Below are positions 26,763 to 35,199 of a stretch of 64,000 nt of DNA, piece after piece. Within the stretch, counting starts at the first letter, position 1. Each line of letters begins with the position of its first letter. The notes below the pieces were generated by a model, which worked only from the letters and a program-made list of their open reading frames with translations, was not told where the DNA came from and ran no database searches. The stretch comes from Allosediminivita pacifica (GTDB lineage Bacteria; Pseudomonadota; Alphaproteobacteria; Rhodobacterales; Rhodobacteraceae): contig NZ_QBKN01000019.1 of NCBI RefSeq assembly GCF_003054175.1, forward strand, positions 37,820 to 101,819, given 5' to 3'. The position numbers and the translations under genes were made by a program.

Positions 26763-28072
26763 GGGGCGCGGCCCCGGTGCTGGCCTTGCTGGCAGGGCCT
26801 GCCCTGGCCGAGATGCCGGGGCCGCTCGACCCGGCGGATTTCATGGCAGTGACGCGCGCCGAGGCGGAGCTGGGGCAGCTGCTGTTCTACGACCCGATCC
26901 TGTCGGGCGGGCGCGAGGTCGCTTGCGCCACCTGCCACCATCCCAAGTTCGCCACCGGTGACGGGGTGTCGCTGGGGATCGGGGACGGCGGCCTCGGGCT
27001 TGGCCCCGACCGGGTGGGCGATGCGGACAATCCGCCCGAGCAGCGCATCCCGCGCAACGCGCCGCCGCTTTTCAACATGGGGCATCGGGATCTGCGGGTT
27101 CTCTTCGCCGACGGCCGGATCGAGGTGGACGCGGCGCGCGCCTCGGGGCTGCGGACGCCACTCGAGGACGAGATGGTCATGGGGTTTTCCGGCATCCTCT
27201 CGGCGCAGACCATGTTCCCGGTGCTGTCGCCCGACGAGATGGCGGGACACTATCAGGAAAGCGACGTGTCCAAGGCCGTGCGGCAGGGTCGGCTGACCGG
27301 CGAGGGCGGGGCCTGGGACCTGATCGCCCAGCGCGTGGCCGGGATCCCCGAATACCGCCAACGCTTCGCGGCGGTCTATCCGGAGATCGGCAGCGGGGGT
27401 GAGATCGGCTTTACCGACATCTCCAACGCCATCGCCGCCTTCATGGCCTTCGAGTGGCAGGCCGCGGACAGCGCCTTTGACCGCCACCTGCGCGGCGAGA
27501 CCGACCTGACGGAGACCGCGGCCGAGGGCATGGCGCTGTTCTACGGCGAGGCGGGCTGCGCCGACTGCCATTCCGGGCCGCTTCTGAGCGACCAGCAGTT
27601 CCACGCCATGGGCGCGCCGCAGCTTGGTCCCGGCAAGGCCGCGCGGTTCGAGAGCCATCAGCGCGACACGGGGCGGATGCGGGTCACGGGGCGCGAGGAA
27701 GATGCCTATGCCTTTCGCACGCCGATGCTGCGCAACGTGGCCCAGACCGGACCATGGGGGCACGCGGGCGGGCACGACGATCTGCGCGCCTTTGTGCGGG
27801 ATCACGTCGATCCCGTTGCGGCGCTTGATCGCTACGCGCCGCAGGCGGTGCTGCCCAAGGTCGATGGCATCGCCGACGACTGGGCGGTGCTGACGGATGA
27901 CGGCGAGCGCGGGGCGATCCGGCAGGCGGTGCATGTGGAGGCCTATCCGCTGGACGAGGGCGAGCTTGACGCGCTCATGGCCTTCCTCGCGGCGCTGACC
28001 GATCCTGGCTCGATCGAGGGGCGGCTGGGCGTGCCCGACACCGTGCCCTCGGGGCTCGAAGTGCCGCGCTAG
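26759..28072 (+). CDS. Di-heme cytochrome c peroxidase/MauG family protein
   Basis: The 437-residue protein has a short signal peptide (MRGAAPVLALLAGPALA) and two c-type heme motifs, CATCH (about residue 60) and CADCH (about residue 264). It also has the CcpA/MauG fold elements LGQLLFYDPILSGG, PRNAPPLFNMGH and FRTPMLRNVAQTGPWGHAGG. It would act in the periplasm on peroxide or as an oxidase of a protein or small-molecule partner. It overlaps the SGNH gene by 4 nt in an otherwise uronate-related operon, which is unexpected. It ends one base before the convergent CRTAC/UnbV-type gene. Whether it is a peroxidase or MauG-like is undecided. Confidence 0.88.
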   Translation: MRGAAPVLALLAGPALAEMPGPLDPADFMAVTRAEAELGQLLFYDPILSGGREVACATCHHPKFATGDGVSLGIGDGGLGLGPDRVGDADNPPEQRIPRNAPPLFNMGHRDLRVLFADGRIEVDAARASGLRTPLEDEMVMGFSGILSAQTMFPVLSPDEMAGHYQESDVSKAVRQGRLTGEGGAWDLIAQRVAGIPEYRQRFAAVYPEIGSGGEIGFTDISNAIAAFMAFEWQAADSAFDRHLRGETDLTETAAEGMALFYGEAGCADCHSGPLLSDQQFHAMGAPQLGPGKAARFESHQRDTGRMRVTGREEDAYAFRTPMLRNVAQTGPWGHAGGHDDLRAFVRDHVDPVAALDRYAPQAVLPKVDGIADDWAVLTDDGERGAIRQAVHVEAYPLDEGELDALMAFLAALTDPGSIEGRLGVPDTVPSGLEVPR

Positions 28073-28073
28073 G

Positions 28074-29582
28074 TCAATCGCGGGTCGGGCGCAGCACCTG
28101 GCCCGCGCGGATCTCCTGCCAGTCGCCCTTGGTGCCGTCGGGCCATGTCACGCGGACCTCGGCGGTTTCGGCATCGCCAAGGCCGAAATGCAGCGGTCCC
28201 GCCTGCCCGCCCGCGTGGCCTCCGCCCACGGTGACCTCGCGCGCATGCACGGTGTCGCCCTGCCGCAGCTCGACCCATGCGCCCACGGCGCGGGTGTTGG
28301 GGCCGGACATGCGCGGCTCGACAGCCACCCAGTTGCCCACGCCTTCGGTCACGTTCTGCCAGAGCTTCAGCGGCGCGCGGCGGGCGTGCACCAGCAGGTC
28401 GAGCCGCCCGTCCCCGTCGAAATCCGCCAGCGCCGCCCCGCGCGATCGCGCGTCGTCGCCGATCCCCGCCGCGCCGCCGACTTCGGCAAAGGTGCCATCG
28501 GGTTGCTGCATCAGCAGGTTGTTGGGGTCGCGCATGGCGTTCGAGGGCATCTGGTCGACGTTGCCCTTGGCGATGAAGAGATCGAGCAGGCCATCGTTGT
28601 CCACGTCGCCGAACTCGGCGTGCCAGCCGGTCGAGGGGCGGCCATCGTCGCCCTGGTAGGGGCGCTGCGCTGCGGCGCCGACCTCGTAGGGGGCGTTGCG
28701 CCAGGCGTCGCCCTCGTTGAACTGAAGAAGCTGGTCGCCCATCGAGGTCAGCATGACCTCGGGCCGCCCGTCGCCGGTGATGTCGGCGCTGGCGATGCCC
28801 ATGCCCCAAAGCGAAACCTTGCGCCAGCCGTCCTCCTCGGTCCGGGGTGACAGGGGATCGAGGCGCCACATCTCCTCGAAGCCGCCGCGCACGTAGTAGT
28901 GGCGGTCGTTGGAGATGCGCAGCTCGGGCGTGCCGCTGCGCTGCCAGTCCGAGATGAGCATGGAGAGCGCGCAGTAGCCGGGATCGAGGATTTCCGGGGC
29001 GGCGTAGGTGTCGGTCTTCGGGCGGTAGAGCGCATTCACGTCGCAGGCCTCGAAGGGGCCGTCGGGATCGTTGCGGTCAACGTAGTTGCCGAAGGCGAGC
29101 ATCGGTAGGTCCTGCCCCTTTTCCCAGGTGGCGGAAAAGGCAGTGGTCCAGGCGTCACGGGGAGAAAGGCCCCAGGCCTCTGTGGCATCGGTAAAGCCGC
29201 ACTGCCCGTCACTGCGCAGCAGCATATTCGGGCCGACGCGCAGCACGACGAGGTCGAGCGCCCCGTCGCCGTCGATATCGAGCGGATAGGCCCCGGTCGT
29301 CTCGGTGATGCCGGAAAGCTTGCGAGGTGCGAACCGGATCGCGGCGCCCGGTGCCTCGGTCGTGTTCACGAAGAGCCGCAACGGCGAGGTGCCGCCGGCG
29401 GCCACCACGTCGGGACGTGCGTCGCCGTTGCAGTCGAGGACCGCCACGCCGCCGCCCACGAAATGCTCCCACCCGCCGGTATAGGCATGCTCCAGCCCGA
29501 AGGCGTCGGGGCGCGGCTCAAAGCGCGGCTCGGCCGCCGCGGCGCCCGCGACCAGCGAGAGGACAAGGCCCAGCCGGATCAT
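28074..29582 (-). CDS. FG-GAP/VCBS repeat protein with C-terminal ASPIC/UnbV domain (CRTAC-like)
   Basis: The 502-residue exported protein has a signal peptide (MIRLGLVLSLVAGAAAAEP) and a repeated beta-propeller-type sequence. Calcium-binding DxDxDG-like loops are seen, for example DCNGDARPDVV, DIDGDGALDLVV, DVDNDGLLDLFI and DFDGDGRLDLLV. An ASPIC/UnbV domain at the C-terminus ends in VRVTWPDGTKGDWQEI. Such proteins are usually periplasmic or surface-associated and of unknown biochemical role. The start at 29582 overlaps the ROK regulator stop (ATGA), so the two are co-transcribed. It converges on the di-heme peroxidase gene with one base between stops. Confidence 0.88.
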   Translation of the reverse strand: MIRLGLVLSLVAGAAAAEPRFEPRPDAFGLEHAYTGGWEHFVGGGVAVLDCNGDARPDVVAAGGTSPLRLFVNTTEAPGAAIRFAPRKLSGITETTGAYPLDIDGDGALDLVVLRVGPNMLLRSDGQCGFTDATEAWGLSPRDAWTTAFSATWEKGQDLPMLAFGNYVDRNDPDGPFEACDVNALYRPKTDTYAAPEILDPGYCALSMLISDWQRSGTPELRISNDRHYYVRGGFEEMWRLDPLSPRTEEDGWRKVSLWGMGIASADITGDGRPEVMLTSMGDQLLQFNEGDAWRNAPYEVGAAAQRPYQGDDGRPSTGWHAEFGDVDNDGLLDLFIAKGNVDQMPSNAMRDPNNLLMQQPDGTFAEVGGAAGIGDDARSRGAALADFDGDGRLDLLVHARRAPLKLWQNVTEGVGNWVAVEPRMSGPNTRAVGAWVELRQGDTVHAREVTVGGGHAGGQAGPLHFGLGDAETAEVRVTWPDGTKGDWQEIRAGQVLRPTRD

Positions 29583-30847
29583 GCCACGGCCTCGCGCGGT
29601 GCGCCGATCTCGGTCTCGGTCACCATCGACAGCGCCAGCGCGGCCGCCCCATGCGCCCAGAGCAGATCCCCCCATTCGTGGATGCGCAGCGGCGGCAATG
29701 TCTCGGGGTCGCGGATCACGAAAGCCTGCATGTCGGCCAGCAGGTCCTCGGCCCGCAGGTAGTCGTAGCGCATCCGTTCCCCCGCAAGGATGATCAGCGT
29801 CGGGTCGATCAGGTTCACCACGTTGGCCAGCCCCAGCGCGAGGTAGCGCCCTGCCCTTTGAAAGATCGACTGCGCCGCCGCGTTGCCGCCCTGCGCCTCG
29901 CCGTGAAGCTGTTCCACCAGTTCGGCGATGGAGGGCAGTTCGCGGGTCCCGAGGTTCAGCGCCGCCGTCGCTTCGCGTGCCAGCGCATAGTCCGCGATAT
30001 AGGCCTCGAGGCACCCACGCTGCCCGCAGCGACAGAGCGCGCCCTCGAGCTGCACCTTGGTGTGGCCCAGCTCCAGCCCCAGCCCGTTGGCACCGCGCAC
30101 CAGCCGGTGGTTCATCACCACGCCCATGCCGACGCCGTGCTCCACGGTCACCACCGCGAAATCCGGCTTGTCCCGCCCGCGCCCGAACCAGAGCTCGGCC
30201 AGCGCCACGAGGTTCGCGTCGTTGTCCACTGTCACCGGCAACCCGAGCCGCGCCGTCGCCAGCGCCGCGAAATCGATGTCCCGCCGGTCGAGCACCGGCG
30301 ACCAGTGCACCCGGCCCGTTCCGTGCTCCACGAAGCCGGGAATGCCGACACCCACGGCGCTAAGATCCACGCGCGTCTTGCCGATCTCCGCCAGCATTCC
30401 GTCGACCATCTGCACGAGCGAGTCGATCTGCGCCTCGGGGGCGACGCCGCCGGGATCGACGGCAATGCGGATCGCGGCCAGCTGCCGCCCGGCGAAATCC
30501 ACAAGGATTCCCGTGCGTTCGCGATCCGACAGCTTGATGCCCGCCACGATGAAGGCCTCGGGCCGCACCGCAAGCCCCACGGGCGGACGCCCCCGCACCA
30601 CGTCGCCGGGATCGCGGGTCACCGCCTCTTCACGCAGCACACCGCTCTCGATCAGCTCGGCGGTCAGGGTGGACACGGTGGCGGGCGAGATCGACAGCCG
30701 CTTGGCCACCTCGGCGCGCGACACCGGGCCCAGCGCGCGGACGTGCTCGAAGATCTGGAGCTTCAGCGGCCGCGAGACCACCTCGGGCTCGACCATCATC
30801 GGGCCACAACGGGCCGTGGGCACGATGGCCTGCGGCTCAGCCTCCAT
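29579..30847 (-). CDS. ROK family transcriptional regulator (XylR/NagC type)
   Basis: The 422-residue protein has an N-terminal winged helix (about residues 25-85, VSRAEVAKRLSISPATVSTLTAELIESGVL) and a ROK sugar-binding/kinase fold. This fold carries the DNDANLVALAELWFG block and the zinc motif CRCGQRGCLEAY. ROK repressors of this kind control sugar ABC importers. It is divergent from a XylF-like operon, and the gap between them contains a perfect 7-9-7 inverted repeat. The gene is co-transcribed with the CRTAC-like gene downstream, which is odd. Confidence 0.92.
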   Translation of the reverse strand: MEAEPQAIVPTARCGPMMVEPEVVSRPLKLQIFEHVRALGPVSRAEVAKRLSISPATVSTLTAELIESGVLREEAVTRDPGDVVRGRPPVGLAVRPEAFIVAGIKLSDRERTGILVDFAGRQLAAIRIAVDPGGVAPEAQIDSLVQMVDGMLAEIGKTRVDLSAVGVGIPGFVEHGTGRVHWSPVLDRRDIDFAALATARLGLPVTVDNDANLVALAELWFGRGRDKPDFAVVTVEHGVGMGVVMNHRLVRGANGLGLELGHTKVQLEGALCRCGQRGCLEAYIADYALAREATAALNLGTRELPSIAELVEQLHGEAQGGNAAAQSIFQRAGRYLALGLANVVNLIDPTLIILAGERMRYDYLRAEDLLADMQAFVIRDPETLPPLRIHEWGDLLWAHGAAALALSMVTETEIGAPREAVA

Positions 30848-30961
30848 TTCGTTCGCCTCCCAAACTTAAGGGACCTCCCATGCCGCACCGCAACACGATA
30901 CGGCCTCCATATCCCCTGCTTTTCGTCGAACATACGTCCTGATCAGGCAAAAGGGCAAAGA

Positions 30962-30984
30962 TTAAATTTGACACGTGAATTTAA
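30962..30984. promoter_or_regulatory. Perfect inverted repeat, candidate ROK operator
   Basis: Arms TTAAATT (30962-30968) and AATTTAA (30978-30984) flank the 9-bp spacer TGACACGTG. It sits between the ROK gene and the XylF-like operon, close to the likely promoter of the latter (TTGACA at 30968-30973 lies inside it). AT-rich arms with this spacing fit ROK-type operators. Confidence 0.7.
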
Positions 30985-31046
30985 TCGGTCATCATAAATG
31001 ACAGGTCCGCGCCTTCTGGTGCCGGATTTCGCTTAGGGAGGAATAC

Positions 31047-32078
31047 ATGCAAAGACGTACGCTGCTCGCCGCAGCACTGGCGACCACGTGCCTGTCCACT
31101 GCCGCGATTGCGCAGGACGGCCCCACCATCGGCGTGAGCTGGTCGAACTTCCAGGAAGAGCGCTGGAAGACCGACGAAGCCGCCATCCGCTCGGCCCTCG
31201 AAGAGGCTGGCGCCACCTACATCTCGGCAGACGCGCAGTCCTCATCCTCGAAACAGCTTTCGGACGTGGAATCGCTCATCAGCCAGGGCGCGGACGCGCT
31301 GATCATCCTTGCGCAGGACAGCCAGGCGATCATTCCCGCCGTGGACCTTGCCGACAACAACGGCATCCCGGTGGTGGGCTACGATCGCCTGATCGAGGAT
31401 CCCCGCGCCTTCTACCTGACCTTCGACAACATCGAGGTCGGCCGGATGCAGGCCCGCGCGGTGCTCGAGGAGCAGCCCACCGGCAACTACGTGATGATCA
31501 AGGGCTCGCCCACCGATCCCAACGCCGACTTCCTGCGCGGCGGCCAGCAGGAGGTCCTGCAGGAGGCCATCGACGCGGGTGACATCACCATCGTCGGCGA
31601 GGCCTACACCGACCAGTGGCTTCCGGCGAACGCCCAGCGCAACATGGAACAGATCCTGACCGCCAACGACAACGAGGTCGACGCGGTCGTGGCCTCCAAC
31701 GACGGCACCGCCGGCGGCGCGGTCGCGGCGCTGACCGCGCAGGGCCTACAGGGCATCCCGGTCTCGGGCCAGGACGCCGACACCGCGGCGCTCAACCGCA
31801 TCGCGCAGGGCACCCAGACCGTCAGCGTCTGGAAGGACAGCCGCGACCTTGGCCGCAACGCCGCCGAAATCGCGGTCGAACTGGCCGGCGGCGCGTCGCT
31901 GGGCGACATCGAGGGTGCCGAGGAATGGACCTCGCCCGCGGGCACGACGCTCTGGGCCGAATTCCTCGAGCCCGTGCCGGTCACGCAGGACAACCTGAAC
32001 GTGGTCGTGGACGCCGGCTGGATCACGCTCGACGAGCTCTGCCAGGGCGTGCAGGACGGCCCCGCCCCCTGCGAATGA
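31047..32078 (+). CDS. Sugar ABC substrate-binding protein, XylF-like
   Basis: The 343-residue protein has a signal peptide (cleavage after AAIAQD) and the type 1 periplasmic binding fold. The XylF pattern is visible: GVSWSNFQEERWKTDEAAI, LIILAQDSQAIIPAVDLADNNGIPVVGYDRLI, YVMIKGSPTDPNADFLRGGQ and PVSGQDADTAALNRIAQGTQTVSVWKD. This resembles D-xylose receptors, but no xylose isomerase or xylulokinase is adjacent, so the sugar is not proven. A strong ribosome site (GGGAGGAA) precedes the ATG, and a stable hairpin separates the gene from the permease. Confidence 0.9.
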   Translation: MQRRTLLAAALATTCLSTAAIAQDGPTIGVSWSNFQEERWKTDEAAIRSALEEAGATYISADAQSSSSKQLSDVESLISQGADALIILAQDSQAIIPAVDLADNNGIPVVGYDRLIEDPRAFYLTFDNIEVGRMQARAVLEEQPTGNYVMIKGSPTDPNADFLRGGQQEVLQEAIDAGDITIVGEAYTDQWLPANAQRNMEQILTANDNEVDAVVASNDGTAGGAVAALTAQGLQGIPVSGQDADTAALNRIAQGTQTVSVWKDSRDLGRNAAEIAVELAGGASLGDIEGAEEWTSPAGTTLWAEFLEPVPVTQDNLNVVVDAGWITLDELCQGVQDGPAPCE

Positions 32079-32097
32079 TCGCCTGAAACACGGCACC

Positions 32098-32129
32098 GGC
32101 GCGCGCGTGGCGCGCGCCGTTTTCCTTTT
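32098..32129 (+). terminator. Intercistronic hairpin with T-rich tail after the XylF-like gene
   Basis: GGCGCGCGC (32098-32106) and GCGCGCGCC (32110-32118) form a perfect 9-bp stem with a GTG loop. GTTTTCCTTTT follows. It likely acts as a leaky terminator, letting the binding protein be made in excess over the permease and ATPase. Confidence 0.7.
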
Positions 32130-32152
32130 CTCCTACCAGTCCGAGGAAGCCC

Positions 32153-33442
32153 ATGGCCGAGGCTAGCGCGCCTTCCGCCCAGAAGCGCGGGAACATCTTC
32201 AAGACGCTCGAGCTCGATACACGCCTTCTGGGCATGATCGGGGCGTTCATCGTGGTCTGCATCGTCTTCAACGTGCTGACCGACGGGCGTTTCCTGACGC
32301 CCCGCAACATCTTCAACCTGACGATCCAGACGGTCAGCGTGGCGATCATGGCCACAGGCATGGTCTTTGTGATCGTCACCCGCCACATCGACCTGTCGGT
32401 TGGGTCGCTGCTGGCCACCTGTTCGGCCATGATGGCGATCACGCAGACGCAGCTTCTGCCGAACATGGGGCTCGACTTCGGGCACCCGCTGATCGCGCCG
32501 GTGGCCATCGTCGTGGGCCTGCTGACCGGTGCCGTGATCGGCGCCTTCCAGGGCTGGCTGATCGGCTACCTGACCATCCCCGCCTTCATCGTGACGCTGG
32601 GCGGGTTGCTGGTCTGGCGCAACGTGGCCTGGTACCTGACCACAGGTCAGACCATCGGTCCGCTGGACGAGACCTACCAGCTTTTCGGCGGCATCGGCGG
32701 CACGCTGGGCGTGACCGGAAGCTGGGTGCTGGGGCTGATCGCGGTGATCGCGGCCTGCATCGGCATCTGGAACGCGCGGCGCGCGCGGATCGCCTACGAC
32801 TTCCCGGTGAAGCCCATGTGGGCCGAGGGCGTGCTCATGGTCATCGCCGCGGTGCTGATCCTGGGCTTCGTCGCGGTCCTCAATGCCTATGAGGTGCCGA
32901 GCCGGGTTCTCGCTCGCGCATTCGAGGCCCGGGGCGAGACCATGCCCGAGGGCTATACCGAGGGCTACGGCGTCCCCTACTCGGTCCTGCTGCTGATCGC
33001 GGTGGCCATCGTCATGACCATCGTGGCCAACCGGACGCGCCTTGGGCGCTACATCTTCGCCACCGGCGGCAACCCCGACGCGGCCGAGCTTTCGGGCATC
33101 AACACCCGCCTGCTGACGGTCAAGGTCTTTGCCATCATGGGCGTGCTCTGCGCGCTGGCCGGCATGGTCGCCTCGGCGCGTCTGTCGTTCCATTCCAACG
33201 ACATCGGCACGCTGGACGAATTGCGCGTGATCGCGGCGGCCGTCATCGGCGGCACGGCGCTTTCGGGCGGCATGGGCACGATCTACGGCGCCATCCTCGG
33301 CGCGCTGATCATGCAGTCGCTCCAGTCCGGCATGGCCATGGTGGGGGTCGACGCGCCCTTCCAGAACATTGTCGTCGGCGCGGTGCTGGTCGTCGCGGTT
33401 CTCGTGGACATCATCTATCGCAAGCGCACGGGAGGCAAATGA
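32153..33442 (+). CDS. Sugar ABC permease, XylH-like
   Basis: The 429-residue membrane protein has about ten to twelve hydrophobic segments and the RbsC/XylH family features. These are [54 protein letters not shown] and [26 protein letters not shown]. It is longer than RbsC because of an extra pair of membrane segments in the middle, as in XylH. It overlaps the ATPase gene by 4 nt. Confidence 0.92.
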   Translation: MAEASAPSAQKRGNIFKTLELDTRLLGMIGAFIVVCIVFNVLTDGRFLTPRNIFNLTIQTVSVAIMATGMVFVIVTRHIDLSVGSLLATCSAMMAITQTQLLPNMGLDFGHPLIAPVAIVVGLLTGAVIGAFQGWLIGYLTIPAFIVTLGGLLVWRNVAWYLTTGQTIGPLDETYQLFGGIGGTLGVTGSWVLGLIAVIAACIGIWNARRARIAYDFPVKPMWAEGVLMVIAAVLILGFVAVLNAYEVPSRVLARAFEARGETMPEGYTEGYGVPYSVLLLIAVAIVMTIVANRTRLGRYIFATGGNPDAAELSGINTRLLTVKVFAIMGVLCALAGMVASARLSFHSNDIGTLDELRVIAAAVIGGTALSGGMGTIYGAILGALIMQSLQSGMAMVGVDAPFQNIVVGAVLVVAVLVDIIYRKRTGGK

Positions 33443-34206
33443 TGGTCGATCGCAGCGGCACCCCCCTTGTCGAGATGCGCAACATCTCGATCTCCTTCGG
33501 CGGCATCCAGGCGGTGTCGGACGTGAGTGTCGATCTTTTTCCGGGCGAGGTCGTGGGCCTTCTGGGCCACAACGGCGCGGGCAAGTCGACGCTCATCAAG
33601 TGCCTGTCGGGCGCCTACCGGCAGGACAAGGGCGACATCTACGTGAACGGCGACAAGGTGGATATCCCCACCCCGCGCCATGCGCGGGATCTCAACATCG
33701 AGACGATCTACCAGACGCTTGCGTTGGCCGACAATCTCGATGCGGCCTCGAACCTCTTTCTCGGACGCGAGCTGACGACGCCCATGGGCTTTGTCGATGA
33801 TGCCGGGATGGAGGCAGCAACGCGCAAGATCATGGGCAGGCTCAACCCCAACTTCAAGAAGTTCGACGCGCCAGTTTCGGCCCTGTCGGGCGGCCAGCGG
33901 CAGTCGGTGGCGATCGCGCGCGCGGTCTACTTCGAGGCGAAGATCCTGATCATGGACGAGCCCACCGCGGCGCTTGGCCCGCAGGAGACGCAGATGGTGG
34001 CGGAGCTGATCCAGGAGCTGAAGCGCGAGGGGCTGGGGATCTTCCTCATCGACCACGATGTGCATCAGGTGAAAGAGCTTTGCGACCGCGCCGCCGTCAT
34101 GAAGAACGGCGAGCTTGTCGGGATCGTGAACGTGGACGAGGTGAGCACCGACGACCTGCTGGCGATGATCATCGCCGGCAAGACGCCGGAGCACCTCGCC
34201 GCCTGA
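33439..34206 (+). CDS. Sugar ABC ATPase with a single NBD (FrcA/XylG-like)
   Basis: The 255-residue ATPase has one nucleotide-binding domain: Walker [10 protein letters not shown] (about residue 42), Q-loop [15 protein letters not shown], signature [15 protein letters not shown], Walker [12 protein letters not shown] and switch His in LIDHDVHQV. XylG and RbsA carry two domains; single-domain forms such as FrcA are common in alphaproteobacteria and probably work as homodimers. GGAGG lies 3 to 7 nt before the ATG at 33439, and a second ATG follows directly. A strong terminator comes 25 nt after the stop. Confidence 0.91.
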   Translation: MMVDRSGTPLVEMRNISISFGGIQAVSDVSVDLFPGEVVGLLGHNGAGKSTLIKCLSGAYRQDKGDIYVNGDKVDIPTPRHARDLNIETIYQTLALADNLDAASNLFLGRELTTPMGFVDDAGMEAATRKIMGRLNPNFKKFDAPVSALSGGQRQSVAIARAVYFEAKILIMDEPTAALGPQETQMVAELIQELKREGLGIFLIDHDVHQVKELCDRAAVMKNGELVGIVNVDEVSTDDLLAMIIAGKTPEHLAA

Positions 34207-34230
34207 GTGGACTGTCACGGGACACAGGAA

Positions 34231-34255
34231 AGCCGCCCCTCGGGGCGGCTTTTTT
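34231..34255 (+). terminator. Rho-independent terminator of the XylF-like ABC operon
   Basis: AGCCGCCCC (34231-34239) pairs with GGGGCGGCT (34242-34250) around a short T-C loop and is followed by TTTTT (34251-34255). This is a textbook intrinsic terminator 25 nt after the ATPase stop. Confidence 0.92.
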
Positions 34256-34267
34256 CATCAAGCCACC

Positions 34268-34465
34268 GCTCGAGCGCGAAGCCTCAAGCGCGGAATCGAG
34301 GGCCGCAGGCCCGCCGCGCATCGTCATGCTGGAAGCAGGCCTCCGGCATGACCGCGCCCCCACGCGGCGGCGATTTGGTCGGGCTCGGTGCCTCGTGTCG
34401 AGGTCTTCCGTGTTTACGGAGATAAAACGAGAGGATCGACGGTCCGGATCGCCACCGCGCGCGGC
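34268..34465 (+). repeat. Dispersed intergenic repeat, copy B
   Basis: This block shares the ordered segments CGAGCGCGAAGCC, GCATCGTCATGCTGGAAGCA, CCTCCGGCATGACCGC, GCCTCGTGTCGAGGTCTT and GATCGACGGTCCGGATCGCC with the minus strand at 19540-19730. The two copies flank 14.5 kb in inverted orientation. There is no gene inside it. It sits directly behind the terminator of the sugar ABC operon. Confidence 0.8.
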
Positions 34466-34502
34466 TGCGATGGGCGGCTTTGGATCGGCTTTCCTTCCCG
34501 AC

Positions 34503-34898
34503 CTAGCGGTCGAGCACCTTCTTGGAAGTCGCGAAATTCACGATCGTCCCGGCCAGAGAGGCCGGGATCAGAGCGAGCACCGGGTTCTCGTAGGTCACGT
34601 TGAAGAACCACAGGAGCACCAGGTAGGTCGCGTAGTTCACCGCCAGCCCCACCGACATCGCCAGCAGGTAGACGAAGAACTCCCTGAAGCTCGGCCCGTT
34701 GCCGGTCCTGAAGGTCACGAAGCGATTCACGATCCACGTCACGAAAACGGCAGCCAGGAAGGATGGCAGACGCGCCACCTCGGGACGGAGCCAGCCCTCG
34801 TTGGTCAGCGCGGTCACGATGGCGGCGTCGGTCAGGAAGGCAAGCCCGCCCGCGATCGAGAACCAGAACACCTGGCGCATTCCGATCCTCAGACGCAT
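34503..34898 (-). CDS. GtrA-like membrane protein
   Basis: The 131-residue protein has four hydrophobic segments and matches the small GtrA family: WFSIAGGLAFLTDAAIVTAL, then FLAAVFVTWIVNRFVTFRT (the conserved NR.FTF motif) and a C-terminal ASLAGTIVNFATSKKVLD. GtrA-like proteins are thought to flip polyprenyl-linked sugars or assist glycosyl transfer at the inner membrane. It stands alone with no glycosyltransferase nearby. The start could be the ATG at 34898 or one six codons later; upstream codons lack homology. Confidence 0.82.
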   Translation of the reverse strand: MRLRIGMRQVFWFSIAGGLAFLTDAAIVTALTNEGWLRPEVARLPSFLAAVFVTWIVNRFVTFRTGNGPSFREFFVYLLAMSVGLAVNYATYLVLLWFFNVTYENPVLALIPASLAGTIVNFATSKKVLDR

Positions 34899-35199
34899 GT
34901 GCCGGGTCCTGGTTCCGAGGACGCCTTCGCTTCCTGCCTGTATGTTCCGCAAGCTGTCATCTACCCCTGGTGTCTCAGCCCGGGAGGGCGCGGGCAGCTC
35001 CCGGCTGCCGCCGCACCTCTTGGCGTGTCTGGCGCCAAACCACAACAGCCCAAATGAAACTTCCTCGCGACACGCGCTGTCACGTCACAGCGGCGCACCG
35101 CGCCCCAACGGGAAAACCGCCCGGCAAAACGCGATACGGCCGGCCCCGCGGGGGACCGGCCGCCTGCGATCTGACCACGGGGCCGGGGCCCCGCCGCGC
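34899..35199. other. Intergenic stretch with one hairpin, no gene seen
   Basis: About 300 bp lie between the GtrA-like start and the end of metQ, both on the minus strand. Apart from the hairpin at 35138-35161 and a small TTGGCG/TGGCGCCAA symmetrical stretch near 35020, nothing is recognised. The GtrA-like promoter must be here. Confidence 0.5.
35138..35161 (-). terminator. Candidate terminator downstream of metNIQ
   Basis: On the minus strand GGCCGGTCCCC and GGGGCCGGCC form a long GC stem about 39 nt after the metQ stop, with GTTTTGC a few bases further on. The T run is short and separated, so termination strength is uncertain. Confidence 0.5.

Noticed and set aside
19540..34465. The repeat pair as an insertion sequence or composite transposon
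   Set aside because: No transposase, terminal inverted repeats or target duplications are visible; the blocks are short and non-coding.
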